In this document: positions 1 through 10,205 of the stretch, one piece after another | How positions within the stretch are numbered: the stretch's first letter is position 1 | Layout of the letters: every line of letters starts with the position of its first letter | Assembly (NCBI RefSeq): GCF_030272615.1 | Contig: NC_081406.1 | Location: 473,396,400-473,460,399 of the forward strand | Length of the DNA: 64,000 bases | Reading direction: 5' to 3' | From: Cryptomeria japonica | Lineage: Eukaryota; Streptophyta; Pinopsida; Cupressales; Cupressaceae | The notes under the pieces: generated by a model | Told to the model about the DNA's origin: nothing | Databases searched by the model: none | What the model saw: the letters and a program-made list of their open reading frames with translations, nothing else | Position numbers and translations under genes: made by a program

Positions 1-331
1 TAATCACTCAGCCTAATCGACAATTTGGAGGACTCGACTACACTACGATCCTACTTGCAACCACATTCCGTTCTTTGTTGAGCTCTTGTGCACATAAAAA
101 TCTGAGAGCAAAAATATATCAAGCAAGATCAATGGAGATAGGAAGAATGGAGATCAAAACCCTATTGGACATGTGATGGTATAATCTTTGTGATTTCATG
201 TGATTTGCATTGTCTTAGGTAATCTTCATATGTTATGGTGGATCTTTGTTGTTGTTAGGCTAGGGTTTTGTGGTTGAATTCATTTAGCCTTTCAATATCG
301 TTATTATTGTTATCCATTTTCACCATAAACA
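1..331 (+). repeat. TE1 5' LTR, right-hand part
   Basis: This stretch matches 10690-11021 of the 3' LTR almost base for base and ends in CA directly before the primer site. About 470 bases of the LTR lie outside the window. The low divergence between the two LTRs suggests that TE1 is one of the younger insertions here. Confidence 0.9.
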
Positions 332-334
332 TTT

Positions 335-352
335 TGGCACGCCCCGTGGGAC
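335..352 (+). other. TE1 primer binding site
   Basis: TGGCACGCCCCGTGGGAC follows the LTR end (CA at 330-331) after three T bases. A TGG start complementary to a tRNA CCA end, three bases downstream of an LTR, is the standard primer site layout. I cannot assign the tRNA with certainty. Confidence 0.75.
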
Positions 353-483
353 ATGGATTTTTCTTAGATCTATGTTTTTTTTGCAGATTTTTCTAACCCT
401 ATATTGCTATTTTGTAAAACAATTTGGAGAATAACCTTGTGCAGCTAGGGTTTTGGACACAAAATCAAGATCTTGGAGAGATT

Positions 484-1330
484 CGATCATATCTCACAAA
501 CGGCTAGGAAATTTTGCACCAAATTTGTTTTGCAGGTTGAAGAAAGTATCAGGAGCTCTCAAGCCAAAATTCAGAATTTTTGGAGCACATTTTCATTTTG
601 TATGAATTTTTTATGATTTTTCATAAAAAATTAATTTTGAGAGCAAATGAGAGAATTTTTTGGATTTTCTTATATTTTTGGAAATCTCTCATAATTATAC
701 ATAGGATCTATTCTTTGTGATTTTAATTTTGATGCAAAATATTTCCCTAAAAATCGGATCTTTAAAAATTAGGGTTTTTCCTTATTTTGATCAGATCTCA
801 TAAACCATTTCTAATTTTGACATAATTTTTTTTGTGTAGGTCAGGAAACGTATCAGAAAGATTTAGTACAAATTTCAGATTTTTTGGATCTATTTTACAT
901 TTTGTATGAATTTTTTTATGATTTTTCATAAAAAATTAATTTTGAGAGAAAATTAGCGAATTTTTTGGATTTTCTTACATTTTTGGAAATCTCTTAGTAT
1001 TATACATAGGATCTGTTCTTTGTGATTTTAAATTTGATGCAAAATCATTCCTCAAAAATCAGATCTTTGAAAATTAGGGTTTTGCATTATTTTACTCATA
1101 TCTCACAAACTGCTTGGATTTGTTGCAAAAACATTTTTGTGCAAGTTTGGAAGACCATCAAGACTTTCCAGTAAAAATTTTAGATTTTTTGGATCGATTT
1201 TCCATTTTATATGAATTTTTTATGATTTTTCATAAAAAATTAATTTTTGAAGCAAATTAGCAAATTGTTTGGATTTTCTTACATTTCTGGAAATCTCTTG
1301 AAATTTTACAGGTGGTCTTTTTTTATGATG
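484..1330 (+). repeat. TE1 leader tandem repeat, about 305-bp unit, 2.7 copies
   Basis: The landmark TATGAATTTT occurs at 601, 905 and 1210, spacing 304 and 305. Each unit also carries a CATATCTCA/ATCTCATAAAC-like segment (about 490, 790, 1093) and a TTGGATTTTCTTA segment. Units have diverged by point changes and small indels. They are AT-rich and carry no long ORF. Confidence 0.85.
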
Positions 1331-1614
1331 AATCAAATCTTTGAATTGGTCAAGAAAACGCATTATTGAAGACCCCTATTTCACAAAGTCTTTTGGATCT
1401 AAAATTTACCTAACTTGTGTGCTTGCAGGAAGGGGTGATTATTTCAAACAATCCAAACTACTAATAAATATTTGTTGCAGATCCTTGGCAAGGGTTTTTG
1501 GATTTTTATTGTGTGCCTTGTTTTCATAGACTAGCAAACACTTCAATTGGTGCACTAAAATTGAATCATTGTCTTTTGTGTCTTGAGCAATAGGCTATTT
1601 TTGTTTAATCTTTA

Positions 1615-2160
1615 GAGGGCCTATCTTCCCGTGTGGTCATTAGGACTACTAGTGAGAAGAGAACGACCCAAGTGGTAGCGAGGAAAACCCACCTCATCCG
1701 AACCACTATAATCAAATGTATTCATGGTGAAAACTATGAATAACGTGTGCTGATTAGTTCATACCGACACTATGTCTCCCCATAAACCCGTTTGATCAAA
1801 TTTATTTGATCATTTGTAGGGCGTAACCCCTACCGGCTGGGAGCCTTCTGTATTTACAGAGCTGAAAGTGCCGCATGTATGGCCACACGAGCGGATGCCC
1901 TTACTAGCACCTTTTTGTTTTAGAAGCCCAAATCCTTCTAGTTGTTGGGGCAGGAGGTCGGACCTCTGGTAGCGGCCCACACACATACGGTTCTTAGTAG
2001 AGATACAAAGTTCACCACGGGGAGTTTTCGTGGGGACTGATGCTTGGCTGACCCGAGAAGTGAGTGCCGAGGGTGGAGCGAGTGAGGTCAAGCATCTAAG
2101 TATCCGCTCTGAATAGCATAGCCTCGGGGGTAAAACCCCATGTGGGATCAACAACTATTG
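1615..2160 (+). other. TE1 GC-rich leader block, possible structured RNA
   Basis: A block of near-balanced base composition stands out from the AT-rich leader on both sides. It contains many short GC runs (CCCTACCGGCTGGGAG, GGTCGGACCTCTGG, CCACGGGGAG). No conserved protein is visible in any frame; a 114-codon open frame on the opposite strand shows no recognisable domain. The position between primer site and gag would suit a packaging or translation-control structure, but that is inference. Confidence 0.4.
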
Positions 2161-2897
2161 TCTTGGCCAGCCATAAGAATTGTGCTTGACTTATTTTAAA
2201 CATTCAAACAATCAAGACCAAACAACAAAACATTGTGTCTTTTGTGTCTTCAAGTGTATGCAAAACAATTTTACATCAAACAACACACTTTTCTTGGAGT
2301 CATTGTCAGTCTAAACACTTGCAAACATTGAGTCCTCAACAACATTGTGTCCTCTTGTCATGAAAAACACTCAAACATTCAGATTTGGTCACAACCAACA
2401 ACTTCACAAATTGGAAAATTTTTACAGTCTAGCAAACAAGAGCAATCAGTTTCGGAATTCTTGAGCTTCCTAGGTTGTTTCTCCAGGTTTTCATCTAGCA
2501 TTCAACCTGTCTCTGGGTCTCATACAGTCCATCATTGCTTCACATCTCATTTTACATTCATACTTGTCTAAACTTGAGTCAAAAGGTCACTTGCTTGTCC
2601 TCATCATACTTTGTCAACATACTACATACAACTACACTTTGCTAAGTGGTCCCTCATCAAGGTTTCTTCCTTTGGGTCTCATTTGGTCTTACTTAGAGTC
2701 AAGGTCAGCTTACCTCATCAAGAGAAACTATCCTCTCTTTGGAAGTCACACCTACTCTACTACATACATACTTGGTCTTACACTTTGGACATTGCAAGTA
2801 CACCTCAAGATTCATTTACATTCCATACAACTCTTGGTCTTCCATACTTTTTTCATTTTTCATCTAGTCTCTCACATCTTGGTCAAACACCTAGTTC
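2161..2897 (+). other. TE1 leader between GC-rich block and gag, no gene seen
   Basis: Low-complexity sequence rich in CAAACA, TTGTGTC and CTTGGTC words runs up to the gag start. Short open frames overlap here but have no recognisable domain. I see nothing beyond a leader of the element. Confidence 0.5.
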
Positions 2898-5432
2898 ATG
2901 GTTGAAACCCGCCTTCAAAAATCTAGGAGAAAAGCTAAAGAAGCTCAAGAATCCGCAAACATGAGTTCTTATGAGTATGACAATGATTTATTTTTCAATC
3001 TCGAGCACACTACATTGCCTGACATGGATGTTTATAGAAACATTCCAAATGTGGAAAACATAGACACTACAAACAACAATGCTACACACAATGACAATGT
3101 GGACAACTTTTCAATACAATCAGCAGATATAGAAGAATCCATAATGAATCCTCATTTCAATAGATTGGTTGAAGAGATAATGAAGAGGGATAGACAATAC
3201 TTCTTACACATGATGGCACAAAGTGGAGCTAAAATACCTCATGATTTTGACATGTCTCAAATAATGGAACATAGACCTTTGCAACAACCTCACTCCAATA
3301 TGGATCAAAGGAGGCCTAATAGTGGAGGAAACAGAGGACCACATATGGTACCTAAATCACCATCAGCTTTGCTTCAAAAACCAGAAGTCCCACATACACA
3401 TGCTCAAACATATGATACTTACCTTCGAAGACCATTATGGAAGTCTTATGCAGATAGATATGCTCAAGCTATGGATCAACCAAAACAATTGGACATTCAA
3501 AGGCATGCTCAAAATTTGGACACAAGGAAACCCCGTGTCAAATTTGGGGGCAACACATTAGAACATGACATGCCTGTAGAATATGGTATACATGCGCAAA
3601 ATAGATATGGTGTTCCTCAACATGAATCTATACCAAGTGGTCCATATATGCAACATCATTATAGACCTCCTTTATATGAACATGTGTATGATCAATATCA
3701 TCCATATATGCAACATGCACCTCCTCCAATGGGTACCTCGAACATAGGATATGGTCCAAGAAGTCGATCTCCACCTAAGAGCAATTTGGAGCAACAAATC
3801 AGGGACTTACAAAAGAAAATGGAGGACATAAATACACCAAAGCCAACATACACAATGAGAGACATATGTCCTTATCCATTTGACAAGAGCATTCCAATGC
3901 CTCCTTTTCCTACACACTTTGTGACGCCTAAATTTGATAAGTATAGAGGAAAAGGGGATCCTAAGGCACACATAAGACAATTTTTCACAGCTTGCATTGA
4001 GGTAGCAGCAGAAGAGACATATTTGATGAGATTATTCCCACAAAGCTTAGGTGATCAAGCTATAGAATGGTTCTCCCAACTTCCACCTGGTATTAAGTCA
4101 TGGGGTGACTTAGCAGAAGCATTTATTCAACATTTCTCCTACAATATAGAGACAGACATATCAGTCACTACTTTGTGCAACACCAAGCAAAAAGAGGGAG
4201 AATCTTTTGCATCATTTTTACAAAGATGGAGAAATCTAGCTATCAGATGCTCTTGTGAAATTCCACAGAAACAAATGGTAGAGATGTTCACACAAAATGT
4301 TAACAAAGACATTGGCTATGATCTAAGGAAAGCTTGTTTGTCCACCTTCAAGGATGTTATTGAAAAGGGCTTAGCAACAGAAAAGGTTCTAATTGAACAG
4401 GGAGTCATCAAGATATTCAAGGAAAACAAAGATGACTTTAAAGGAAAAGACAAGCCAAGATTTTGGAATAAAAACAAGAACACAGTCAATGATGGTGTTG
4501 TTGATGCTAACACAGTGCGACCCAAATTCATCTTTTCGGGATCAAGTTCTACAAACAATCAAGTGAATACTCAAACAACTTCCAAATCACAAAGGAAGTA
4601 CACCCCATTGGGAGAACCACTTGAATCAGTCTTCAAAAAGCTTGTGGCAAACAAAGTGATCACAGTTCCAGATTTTCCTCCATATGAACCAAAGGTCAAA
4701 CCAAATTGGTGGAATGATGATGAGTATTGTGAGTTTCATAAGAGCAAGGGTCATAAGACAGGAAATTGCCATCGACTGAAGAACATTGTGCAAGATCTCA
4801 TTGATAGAGGTGATATTGAGATTGAGGGACACTCATCCAATCAAGAACATGAGATGTTTAAGGAACCATTCCCAAAGCACGACAAGGGAAAAGCCAAAGT
4901 CACAGATGATCAGGCCAACTATACTAGAGCACCTTACAACTATGATTCAACTATCAATCATATCTCGATGGACAATCATATCTCTACTATTACTATCAAG
5001 AACAAAAATCCTGAGAATCATTCTCAGCGACCTAAGATTGTCCTAAGAGGTGTTGGATCTTTGTCCGAATCTACCTCCGAATGTCATGTTACAACCCGTC
5101 GAGGAAAGATTATGTTGCCAGGTGCCTCCACTAAGAATACCAATCCTTCATCAACTAAGCCTGAGTATGACCTTGTAGAACAGTTAGGGAAGACACCCGT
5201 GCTCATTTCCATCCTTGAGCTCTTACGCATATCTCCCGCACATAAAGCTATTCTGGACAAAATCTTGAGAGACACCGCCGTTCCTACTGATCTGAACGTG
5301 GACCAGTTTCAAGCCATGGTGGGATACCTTTCCATTCCACATTCCCTTACATTCACAGACGCCGATGACGCCTTCGTAAGTCAGCCACATAATGCACCAT
5401 TACATATTGAAGCCTTCATACACAAACATTGA
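2898..5432 (+). CDS. gag: TE1 Gag polyprotein, 844 codons
   Basis: A single open frame encodes the capsid-like protein that would form the particle for reverse transcription in the cytoplasm. Residues about 1-330 are hydrophilic and rich in H, Q, P and Y. Residues about 345-470 carry the retrotransposon gag domain, with blocks such as AIEWFSQLPPGIKSWGDLAE and FLQRWRNLAIRCS. Around residues 609-626 is a knuckle of C-x2-H-x4-H-x4-C form (CEFHKSKGHKTGNC), typical of the Tat group. The ATG at 2898 is the first in frame after the leader and opens with MVETRLQKSR, a usual Tat gag start. The frame stops at TGA 5430-5432 and the protease coding region continues in the same frame directly after it. 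Confidence 0.88.
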   Translation: MVETRLQKSRRKAKEAQESANMSSYEYDNDLFFNLEHTTLPDMDVYRNIPNVENIDTTNNNATHNDNVDNFSIQSADIEESIMNPHFNRLVEEIMKRDRQYFLHMMAQSGAKIPHDFDMSQIMEHRPLQQPHSNMDQRRPNSGGNRGPHMVPKSPSALLQKPEVPHTHAQTYDTYLRRPLWKSYADRYAQAMDQPKQLDIQRHAQNLDTRKPRVKFGGNTLEHDMPVEYGIHAQNRYGVPQHESIPSGPYMQHHYRPPLYEHVYDQYHPYMQHAPPPMGTSNIGYGPRSRSPPKSNLEQQIRDLQKKMEDINTPKPTYTMRDICPYPFDKSIPMPPFPTHFVTPKFDKYRGKGDPKAHIRQFFTACIEVAAEETYLMRLFPQSLGDQAIEWFSQLPPGIKSWGDLAEAFIQHFSYNIETDISVTTLCNTKQKEGESFASFLQRWRNLAIRCSCEIPQKQMVEMFTQNVNKDIGYDLRKACLSTFKDVIEKGLATEKVLIEQGVIKIFKENKDDFKGKDKPRFWNKNKNTVNDGVVDANTVRPKFIFSGSSSTNNQVNTQTTSKSQRKYTPLGEPLESVFKKLVANKVITVPDFPPYEPKVKPNWWNDDEYCEFHKSKGHKTGNCHRLKNIVQDLIDRGDIEIEGHSSNQEHEMFKEPFPKHDKGKAKVTDDQANYTRAPYNYDSTINHISMDNHISTITIKNKNPENHSQRPKIVLRGVGSLSESTSECHVTTRRGKIMLPGASTKNTNPSSTKPEYDLVEQLGKTPVLISILELLRISPAHKAILDKILRDTAVPTDLNVDQFQAMVGYLSIPHSLTFTDADDAFVSQPHNAPLHIEAFIHKH

Positions 5433-7001
5433 ATAAAGCGAGTCCTGATAGATGGAGGAGCTAGTCTAAACATTTGTACATTGAACACCATTAAACAATT
5501 GGGATATTCTGATAAAGCTGTGAATTCTACAAACAAAATCACCATCAAGGCATATGACAATGAAGAGCGTTCATCCAAGGGCACAGTCACCTTACCTCTC
5601 AGAGTTGGGCCAGTTACAAAGGATGTGGTTTGCCAAGTCCTAGACATCGATCTCACATACAACATACTCTTGGGATGCCCATGGATTCATGAAATGAGCG
5701 CAGTCCCATCTACATATCATCGATGTATCAAGTTTCCACACAATGGAGTTGAAGTGACCGTCAAAGTGGATCCAAATACATTCATATATTGCAACAATCT
5801 GCAACCTAGATCCGAAATAACAATTCCAGCTAATCGAGAAGCTATTCCTTCATCAGCATATGTGGATCCAGAATCATTGAAAGCTTCTACATCAAAACAA
5901 ACAGAGCTCAAAGAAAAATTCAAGGTTAAAGACATGGGATGTGGTGAATATATCTTCCATGTTGATCAACTCCCACTATCTCCTAAGGCATTCAGTCGAC
6001 AGGAACAACCTACAAACAATTTTCAATGCCAAGGAATTGGGTGTGAACCACCTAGTGTTGTGGCTACTAAGTCTGAATGCAAATCTCCTTTAGTGGTGCA
6101 AGCAACTCTTTATATCAATAGTCCTAAGAGTGGTTCCAACAAAGAATCTATTGAGCGTATCGCCAAACCTCTTGAGAACTCACATAGCCTTACTATTTCA
6201 TCCACTCATTCCATTTCCACTCCACTTCCAGACTTGGATCAACAAGAATTACAAAAGCCCTTACTCATTGGGGATCACAAATCAAGCTTTGAAAAGAAAA
6301 ATCTACAAGTCAAAAATAAAGAAAAGTCCTTTAGTCCAAATCAAAATCAAAAGCTATTGGACTCTGCAAAAATCAAAGTCAAGGATAAAAATCCTATGAA
6401 GCAAAAAGAACAAGAGTTGATCTCCCCTAATATCAAAATAACTGGGGGAAAAAGTTTGAAAATTTCAAGCCAAAAAGCATACTTGTTGATCCTAAGTCTC
6501 CATCATGCTATCCTACTCTCACTTCTTTTCACAATCATAAGCCTTCATCACTCATCCATTTGTTCCACCCATCCTTTCCCTTTTGGCGATACATCATGGA
6601 CCTTTAATGGAGCTTCCTCAAAGGACTTTGTTATCAGGGATGCCCAAACTTCTTCAACTGACACGCATACGAGCTTGTGTAGTCCACACACTAGTAATTC
6701 TATCTCAGTTCCCTTATCAAGGAAGACAGTCACTCAAGCTACACATCATTCAATTAAAGAACAATGCAGCTACAATCACAAGGTCAAGCCTCGCACATTT
6801 GAGGTAGGTGACTTGGTTCTCAGAGAAAACCCCAAGAATCAGCAAGACAGAGAGAAGAAGGGCAAGTTCGAACCAAATTGGCTTGGTGCTTACATCATTA
6901 CAGCAGCATATGGATCTGGGGCATATCAGCTCTCAACTACAGAGGGTGAACCTTTGGAGGATCCTATCAACAACATGCACCTTCGCCGGTTCTACACATA
7001 G
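5433..7001 (+). CDS. TE1 aspartic protease joined to integrase C-terminal tail (pol core deleted)
   Basis: The frame is the same as gag, after one TGA. The protease active-site motif LIDGGASLNI has its Asp codon at 5451-5453 and is followed by LTYNILLGCPWIHE, the second conserved protease block. A long hydrophilic stretch rich in K, S and N follows. From about 6770 the protein ends with the integrase C-terminal region (KPRTFEVGDLVLRENPKNQQ, then PNWLGAYIITAAY and MHLRRFYT). No RT, RNase H, zinc-binding or DDE integrase blocks lie between. So the element probably kept processing and lost its replication enzymes. The join lies about 6640-6770. The first ATG after the stop is 5481, which would miss the active site, so translation probably depends on passing the TGA or is dead. 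Confidence 0.82.
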   Translation: MKRVLIDGGASLNICTLNTIKQLGYSDKAVNSTNKITIKAYDNEERSSKGTVTLPLRVGPVTKDVVCQVLDIDLTYNILLGCPWIHEMSAVPSTYHRCIKFPHNGVEVTVKVDPNTFIYCNNLQPRSEITIPANREAIPSSAYVDPESLKASTSKQTELKEKFKVKDMGCGEYIFHVDQLPLSPKAFSRQEQPTNNFQCQGIGCEPPSVVATKSECKSPLVVQATLYINSPKSGSNKESIERIAKPLENSHSLTISSTHSISTPLPDLDQQELQKPLLIGDHKSSFEKKNLQVKNKEKSFSPNQNQKLLDSAKIKVKDKNPMKQKEQELISPNIKITGGKSLKISSQKAYLLILSLHHAILLSLLFTIISLHHSSICSTHPFPFGDTSWTFNGASSKDFVIRDAQTSSTDTHTSLCSPHTSNSISVPLSRKTVTQATHHSIKEQCSYNHKVKPRTFEVGDLVLRENPKNQQDREKKGKFEPNWLGAYIITAAYGSGAYQLSTTEGEPLEDPINNMHLRRFYT

Positions 7002-7057
7002 CTCTTCGGAATATCCTAATTCAAAAATACAAAAAAATTATAAAACAAAAAAATCGT

Positions 7058-7215
7058 TACTTGGTGAAAACCTAGCAAACAGGCGCCTTGTGACACAAAA
7101 AACATTGAAAAATTGAAAAAAGTAAAGAGAAATAATTTCGTCCAATGGTGAAAACCACTTCGGTGGTGCCCTGGGCAAGTACCATGGTGAAAACTGGGTC
7201 ACCAGCACCATGCGT
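7058..7215 (+). repeat. TE1 GGTGAAAAC / GGCGCC motif series after the coding region
   Basis: GGTGAAAACC occurs near 7059 and 7147 and GGTGAAAACT near 7184. The first two are followed 8-10 bases later by AGGCGCC or GGTGCCC, and the third by ACCAGCACC. A related GGTGAAAACT is in the leader near 1727. The spacing is regular enough to suggest a conserved RNA or protein-binding element rather than coding sequence. Confidence 0.5.
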
Positions 7216-8704
7216 AGAGACATTGCTCCTCCCTCCTTCAGGATTCTCTTTCATCCTTTCACTTCGCACACACTCACAACCTATTCATCCATAATAAACT
7301 TACCTTGTCCCATCATGGCTTGTTATTGATCTACCTAAGATTGGTTAGCCATTCATAATAAACCTCCCTTTTCACATCCCTTTCCATCCATAACAAATCA
7401 GATCCTATCTGTGGCTAAGGCAAATCCTACGTCTAGTGATGGGTGTGGAACTGAGAACATCACATGTTTTGAGGAGTACAGTTTCTTCCAACTTTCTTCA
7501 GTCTATTCGCGCACAATCAGCAATAAAGCAAAATCTGCATCACAGATCTGCAATAAAATTTCATCTTCTCCGCAATAAAGTATCAGTTTCATGGATTCAG
7601 TCAGTTTCAGATGAGACACAGTGGCAACAATGGGCCTCAACAAAATCAAATCTTTCAATAGACTCAGACAACATATGGTTCAGTGCTATCTATCCTTTTT
7701 GTGAAAGTGAACATTGTGACCACAATCGAATAAGACTTAAACAAGTGACAAGAGACACTAAACTTGAGGACTACAGTGGATGTTGGTGTCGAGTCTTGGT
7801 TTTCTTTTGATTTTATCTTTTTGGTGACATGTCTTTTAGCTTTTCCAGGATGTCTTTGACTAGAGATTCTATCTCCAGGATGTCTTTGACTAGAAAGGCG
7901 AGGATGGGGTATCGTCACCTATTTGCATTTGCTATCTGTCGATTGTCTTTTAGTAATGCTATGACTTGTCCAAGGATATGAGGACACTGTGAGTCTAGTA
8001 TGAACTGGGGCATTCCTTGTTTGTGACTGTCTTATCTCCATGCAAATAGGTACAATGACTTTCTGGGCCGAACAAATGCCTCGATTGTCATAACCTATTC
8101 TGCCATAATAAAGCTCAATGATGATAACGCACAAGAAGCTCTTTCACGTTCATATCTTCTGTCTTCCATCCCCCTTTCTTGATTGACTTCCATTGTCCTT
8201 CCCGAGTCCACGTAGCCCGCTATCACATGACTGAGTATAATGACACACCAAAAACATTTGCATTTCATATAGTTACACCTACATCACCACATATAAGCAT
8301 TTCATACATACATATAGATATCACAATTGCATCACATCCTGCATACAACACATGTTAGCACATCTCACATTTTCATTATGTAAATAATCATTTGCATTAT
8401 CATATTCATTTGCATTACATACATTCACATTTGCATCATGCATCACATATACAACATAAAAGAACAAAAATATATTGCATTGCATCATATAAGCATCCAT
8501 ATCATATAACATGTATCACATAAGAACATTTCATCACATAAGGTACACATGCATATAGCTGCCGCAAAAATGGATCATCTCTCATATATAATCAAAAGTG
8601 TCATGATACAATGATGTCAAAAGAATCATATGGCTACAAAATCACCCGCAGGTGTCTACAATACAAAAATGGTACAATACTGATACATAGGGAGCCCTCT
8701 AAGG
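7216..8704 (+). other. TE1 3' non-coding region, no gene seen
   Basis: This stretch has several short open frames, the longest 124 codons at 7436-7810, with no recognisable domain. A 20-base direct repeat (CCAGGATGTCTTTGACTAGA) occurs at about 7846 and 7876. From about 8240 to 8560 the sequence is a low-complexity run of CATCACATA, GCATT and ACATAT words. It probably belongs to the long 3' region typical of Tat elements. Confidence 0.5.
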
Positions 8705-9271
8705 CTATGATGAACTCCCTCCCTCGGAGCCGCTTGGCCTCGACGAAGTTTGAGCCCTAGAAGGACCCACCCCAAGATCAACTCTCCTGGCCCCTGTGTC
8801 CCCCGCAGCCACCCCTCGTGTCGTCCTATCCAGACAGAGGAACCCACTGATAACTCCTGTCAACACTATTGGTAGTGCTAATCCTGTCCATGTCATGGTA
8901 TCCCATGCCACGTGTCCCACCCTCATCTCCAGTCTTGGATCCTAGAACACTCATCTAAGGGCATCCCTGTCTCCGTCTCGATCATACGGAATCAACTCTC
9001 TATCAATCGGTATCCATAGAATCCTGTAGACATCCTCAAGGGTGACTGTCATCTCACCCATCGGCAAATGAAATGTGCATGTCTCTGAATGCCATCTCTC
9101 GGCCAGTGCAGTCAGCATACCCATGTTTGCCCGAAACTCAGGCACATATAGCACATGTCTGAGGCCCATCTCCTCAATAGCAGCTCGGTCCTCAAATGAC
9201 AACTCTGGTCGCAACCTTTGTGTGGACGGGAATCTCTCCCGTGACTCTAACATAGGCAGATACTCCTGCAG

Positions 9272-9806
9272 TCAAACAATCGAATCATGTCAGTTATCGT
9301 GGCATTCACTGTTTATCACAAAATGCTACTTGCTATCTAAATGCATATGGTTATCTATCCTAGTGACACTCACTGTTCATCACAAAGTGTTGCTATCTAT
9401 CCTAGTGGTACTCCCTGTTCATCACAAAGTACTATGTGTGTGACACTCCCTGTTCATCACAAAGTGTTACTCACATTTGCACTCCCTGTTCATCACAAAG
9501 TGCTGCTCATATTTTAGTACTCCCTGTTCATCACAAAGTACTTTATCTTGGTACTCACTGTTCATCACAAAGTGCCTTGATCTATCCTAGTCTTCCTAGA
9601 GGGCCTGCTTGAGTGTATCCTCTCAGTAGCTTATCCAATCGACAACATATGTTCATCACAGAACTGCCGATTTGACCTAGAGGATGCAAATTCATACTTT
9701 TCAAATGCAAACGTGCTTACATGACATAAACATGCATTTACTACATTACCTAGTATGCATTAATGACAACAACTAAATGCGTCAAAGTACGAGGAGGTTT
9801 GGTGGT
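9272..9806 (-). other. Predicted intron of the antisense PMD gene
   Basis: The interval between the donor GTAAGT (9812-9807) and the acceptor CTGCAG (9271-9266) on the minus strand holds no coding sequence. It contains the hairpin minisatellite described separately. The intron call rests on consensus splice sites and on phase agreement only. Confidence 0.55.
9302..9574. repeat. Minisatellite of seven hairpins with covarying stems
   Basis: Seven copies of a core C(A/C)CTGTTCATCACAA are each flanked by short inverted arms that differ between copies but stay complementary: GCATT/AATGC (9303), ACACT/AGTGT (9367), GTACT/AGTAC (9408), ACACT/AGTGT (9443), GCACT/AGTGC (9479), AGTACT/AGTACT (9516) and GGTACT/AGTGCC (9550, one G.T pair). 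An eighth, degenerate core lies near 9650. Loop length is constant at about 15. Spacing runs from 35 to 64 bases. Confidence 0.85.
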
Positions 9807-10205
9807 ACTTACCGGCTCTCCTGCCTCTGCTGGCCTCTAAAATCGGCGAACACGGTCGAATCTGTGAGTGAAAGCCATCGCTGCTGACTGCTCCTGCTCT
9901 ATTTTCGCTCTGCAATATGCTCTTGTGAATGTGTAGATGACAATGAGGATGTATTTTCCCCCGTGGTCTATCTTATAGACTACCCCTAACCTTCGTTTCC
10001 CGAGTCAGTCTTCTTTATCCCGTGACTTTGTCACTTTATCCGGTCAGTCCATTCTAGCCTCTCTTTCTTATCGAGAGATTGTCTGCAATCTTTTCAGACA
10101 TTTTCATCCAATCTCTCGAGGGGGCATATCATTCCCATTCTGGGGCAACTCTGTATCAGTTCATCTTATCTTCTTTGAAACAACGCGACAAGCCGCATTG
10201 TCTCA

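Larger units (their letters stand above)
8705..9878 (-). pseudogene. Antisense plant mobile domain (PMD) gene inside TE1, two exons, broken
   Basis: On the minus strand exon 1 (9878-9813) opens with ATG and ends CCG|GTAAGT. The acceptor TTTGACTGCAG| precedes exon 2 (9265-8705), and the junction keeps phase 0. Exon 2 encodes RPELSFEDRAAIEEMGLRH, then LALAERW-like and HLPMGEMTVTLEDVYRILW blocks diagnostic of the aminotransferase-like plant mobile domain, then a DPRLEMRVGHVAWDTM block, and it ends GSEGGSSS at a TAG (8705-8707). One in-frame stop lies in exon 1 (after RVRRF), and two in exon 2 (TGA 8951-8953, TAG 8942-8944). Everything else stays in one frame. PMD proteins are known both as host nuclear proteins and as passengers of plant transposons; Tat elements carrying them antisense are established. 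Only the N-terminal part of a full PMD is present. Confidence 0.75.

Noticed and set aside
1810-2154. 114-codon minus-strand open frame in the TE1 leader
   Set aside because: No domain, and the local GC-rich composition lowers stop frequency. It lies within a retrotransposon leader.
7436-7810. 124-codon plus-strand open frame in the TE1 3' region
   Set aside because: No similarity to a known domain could be recognised and no second copy is available. Left as non-coding until compared with other copies.
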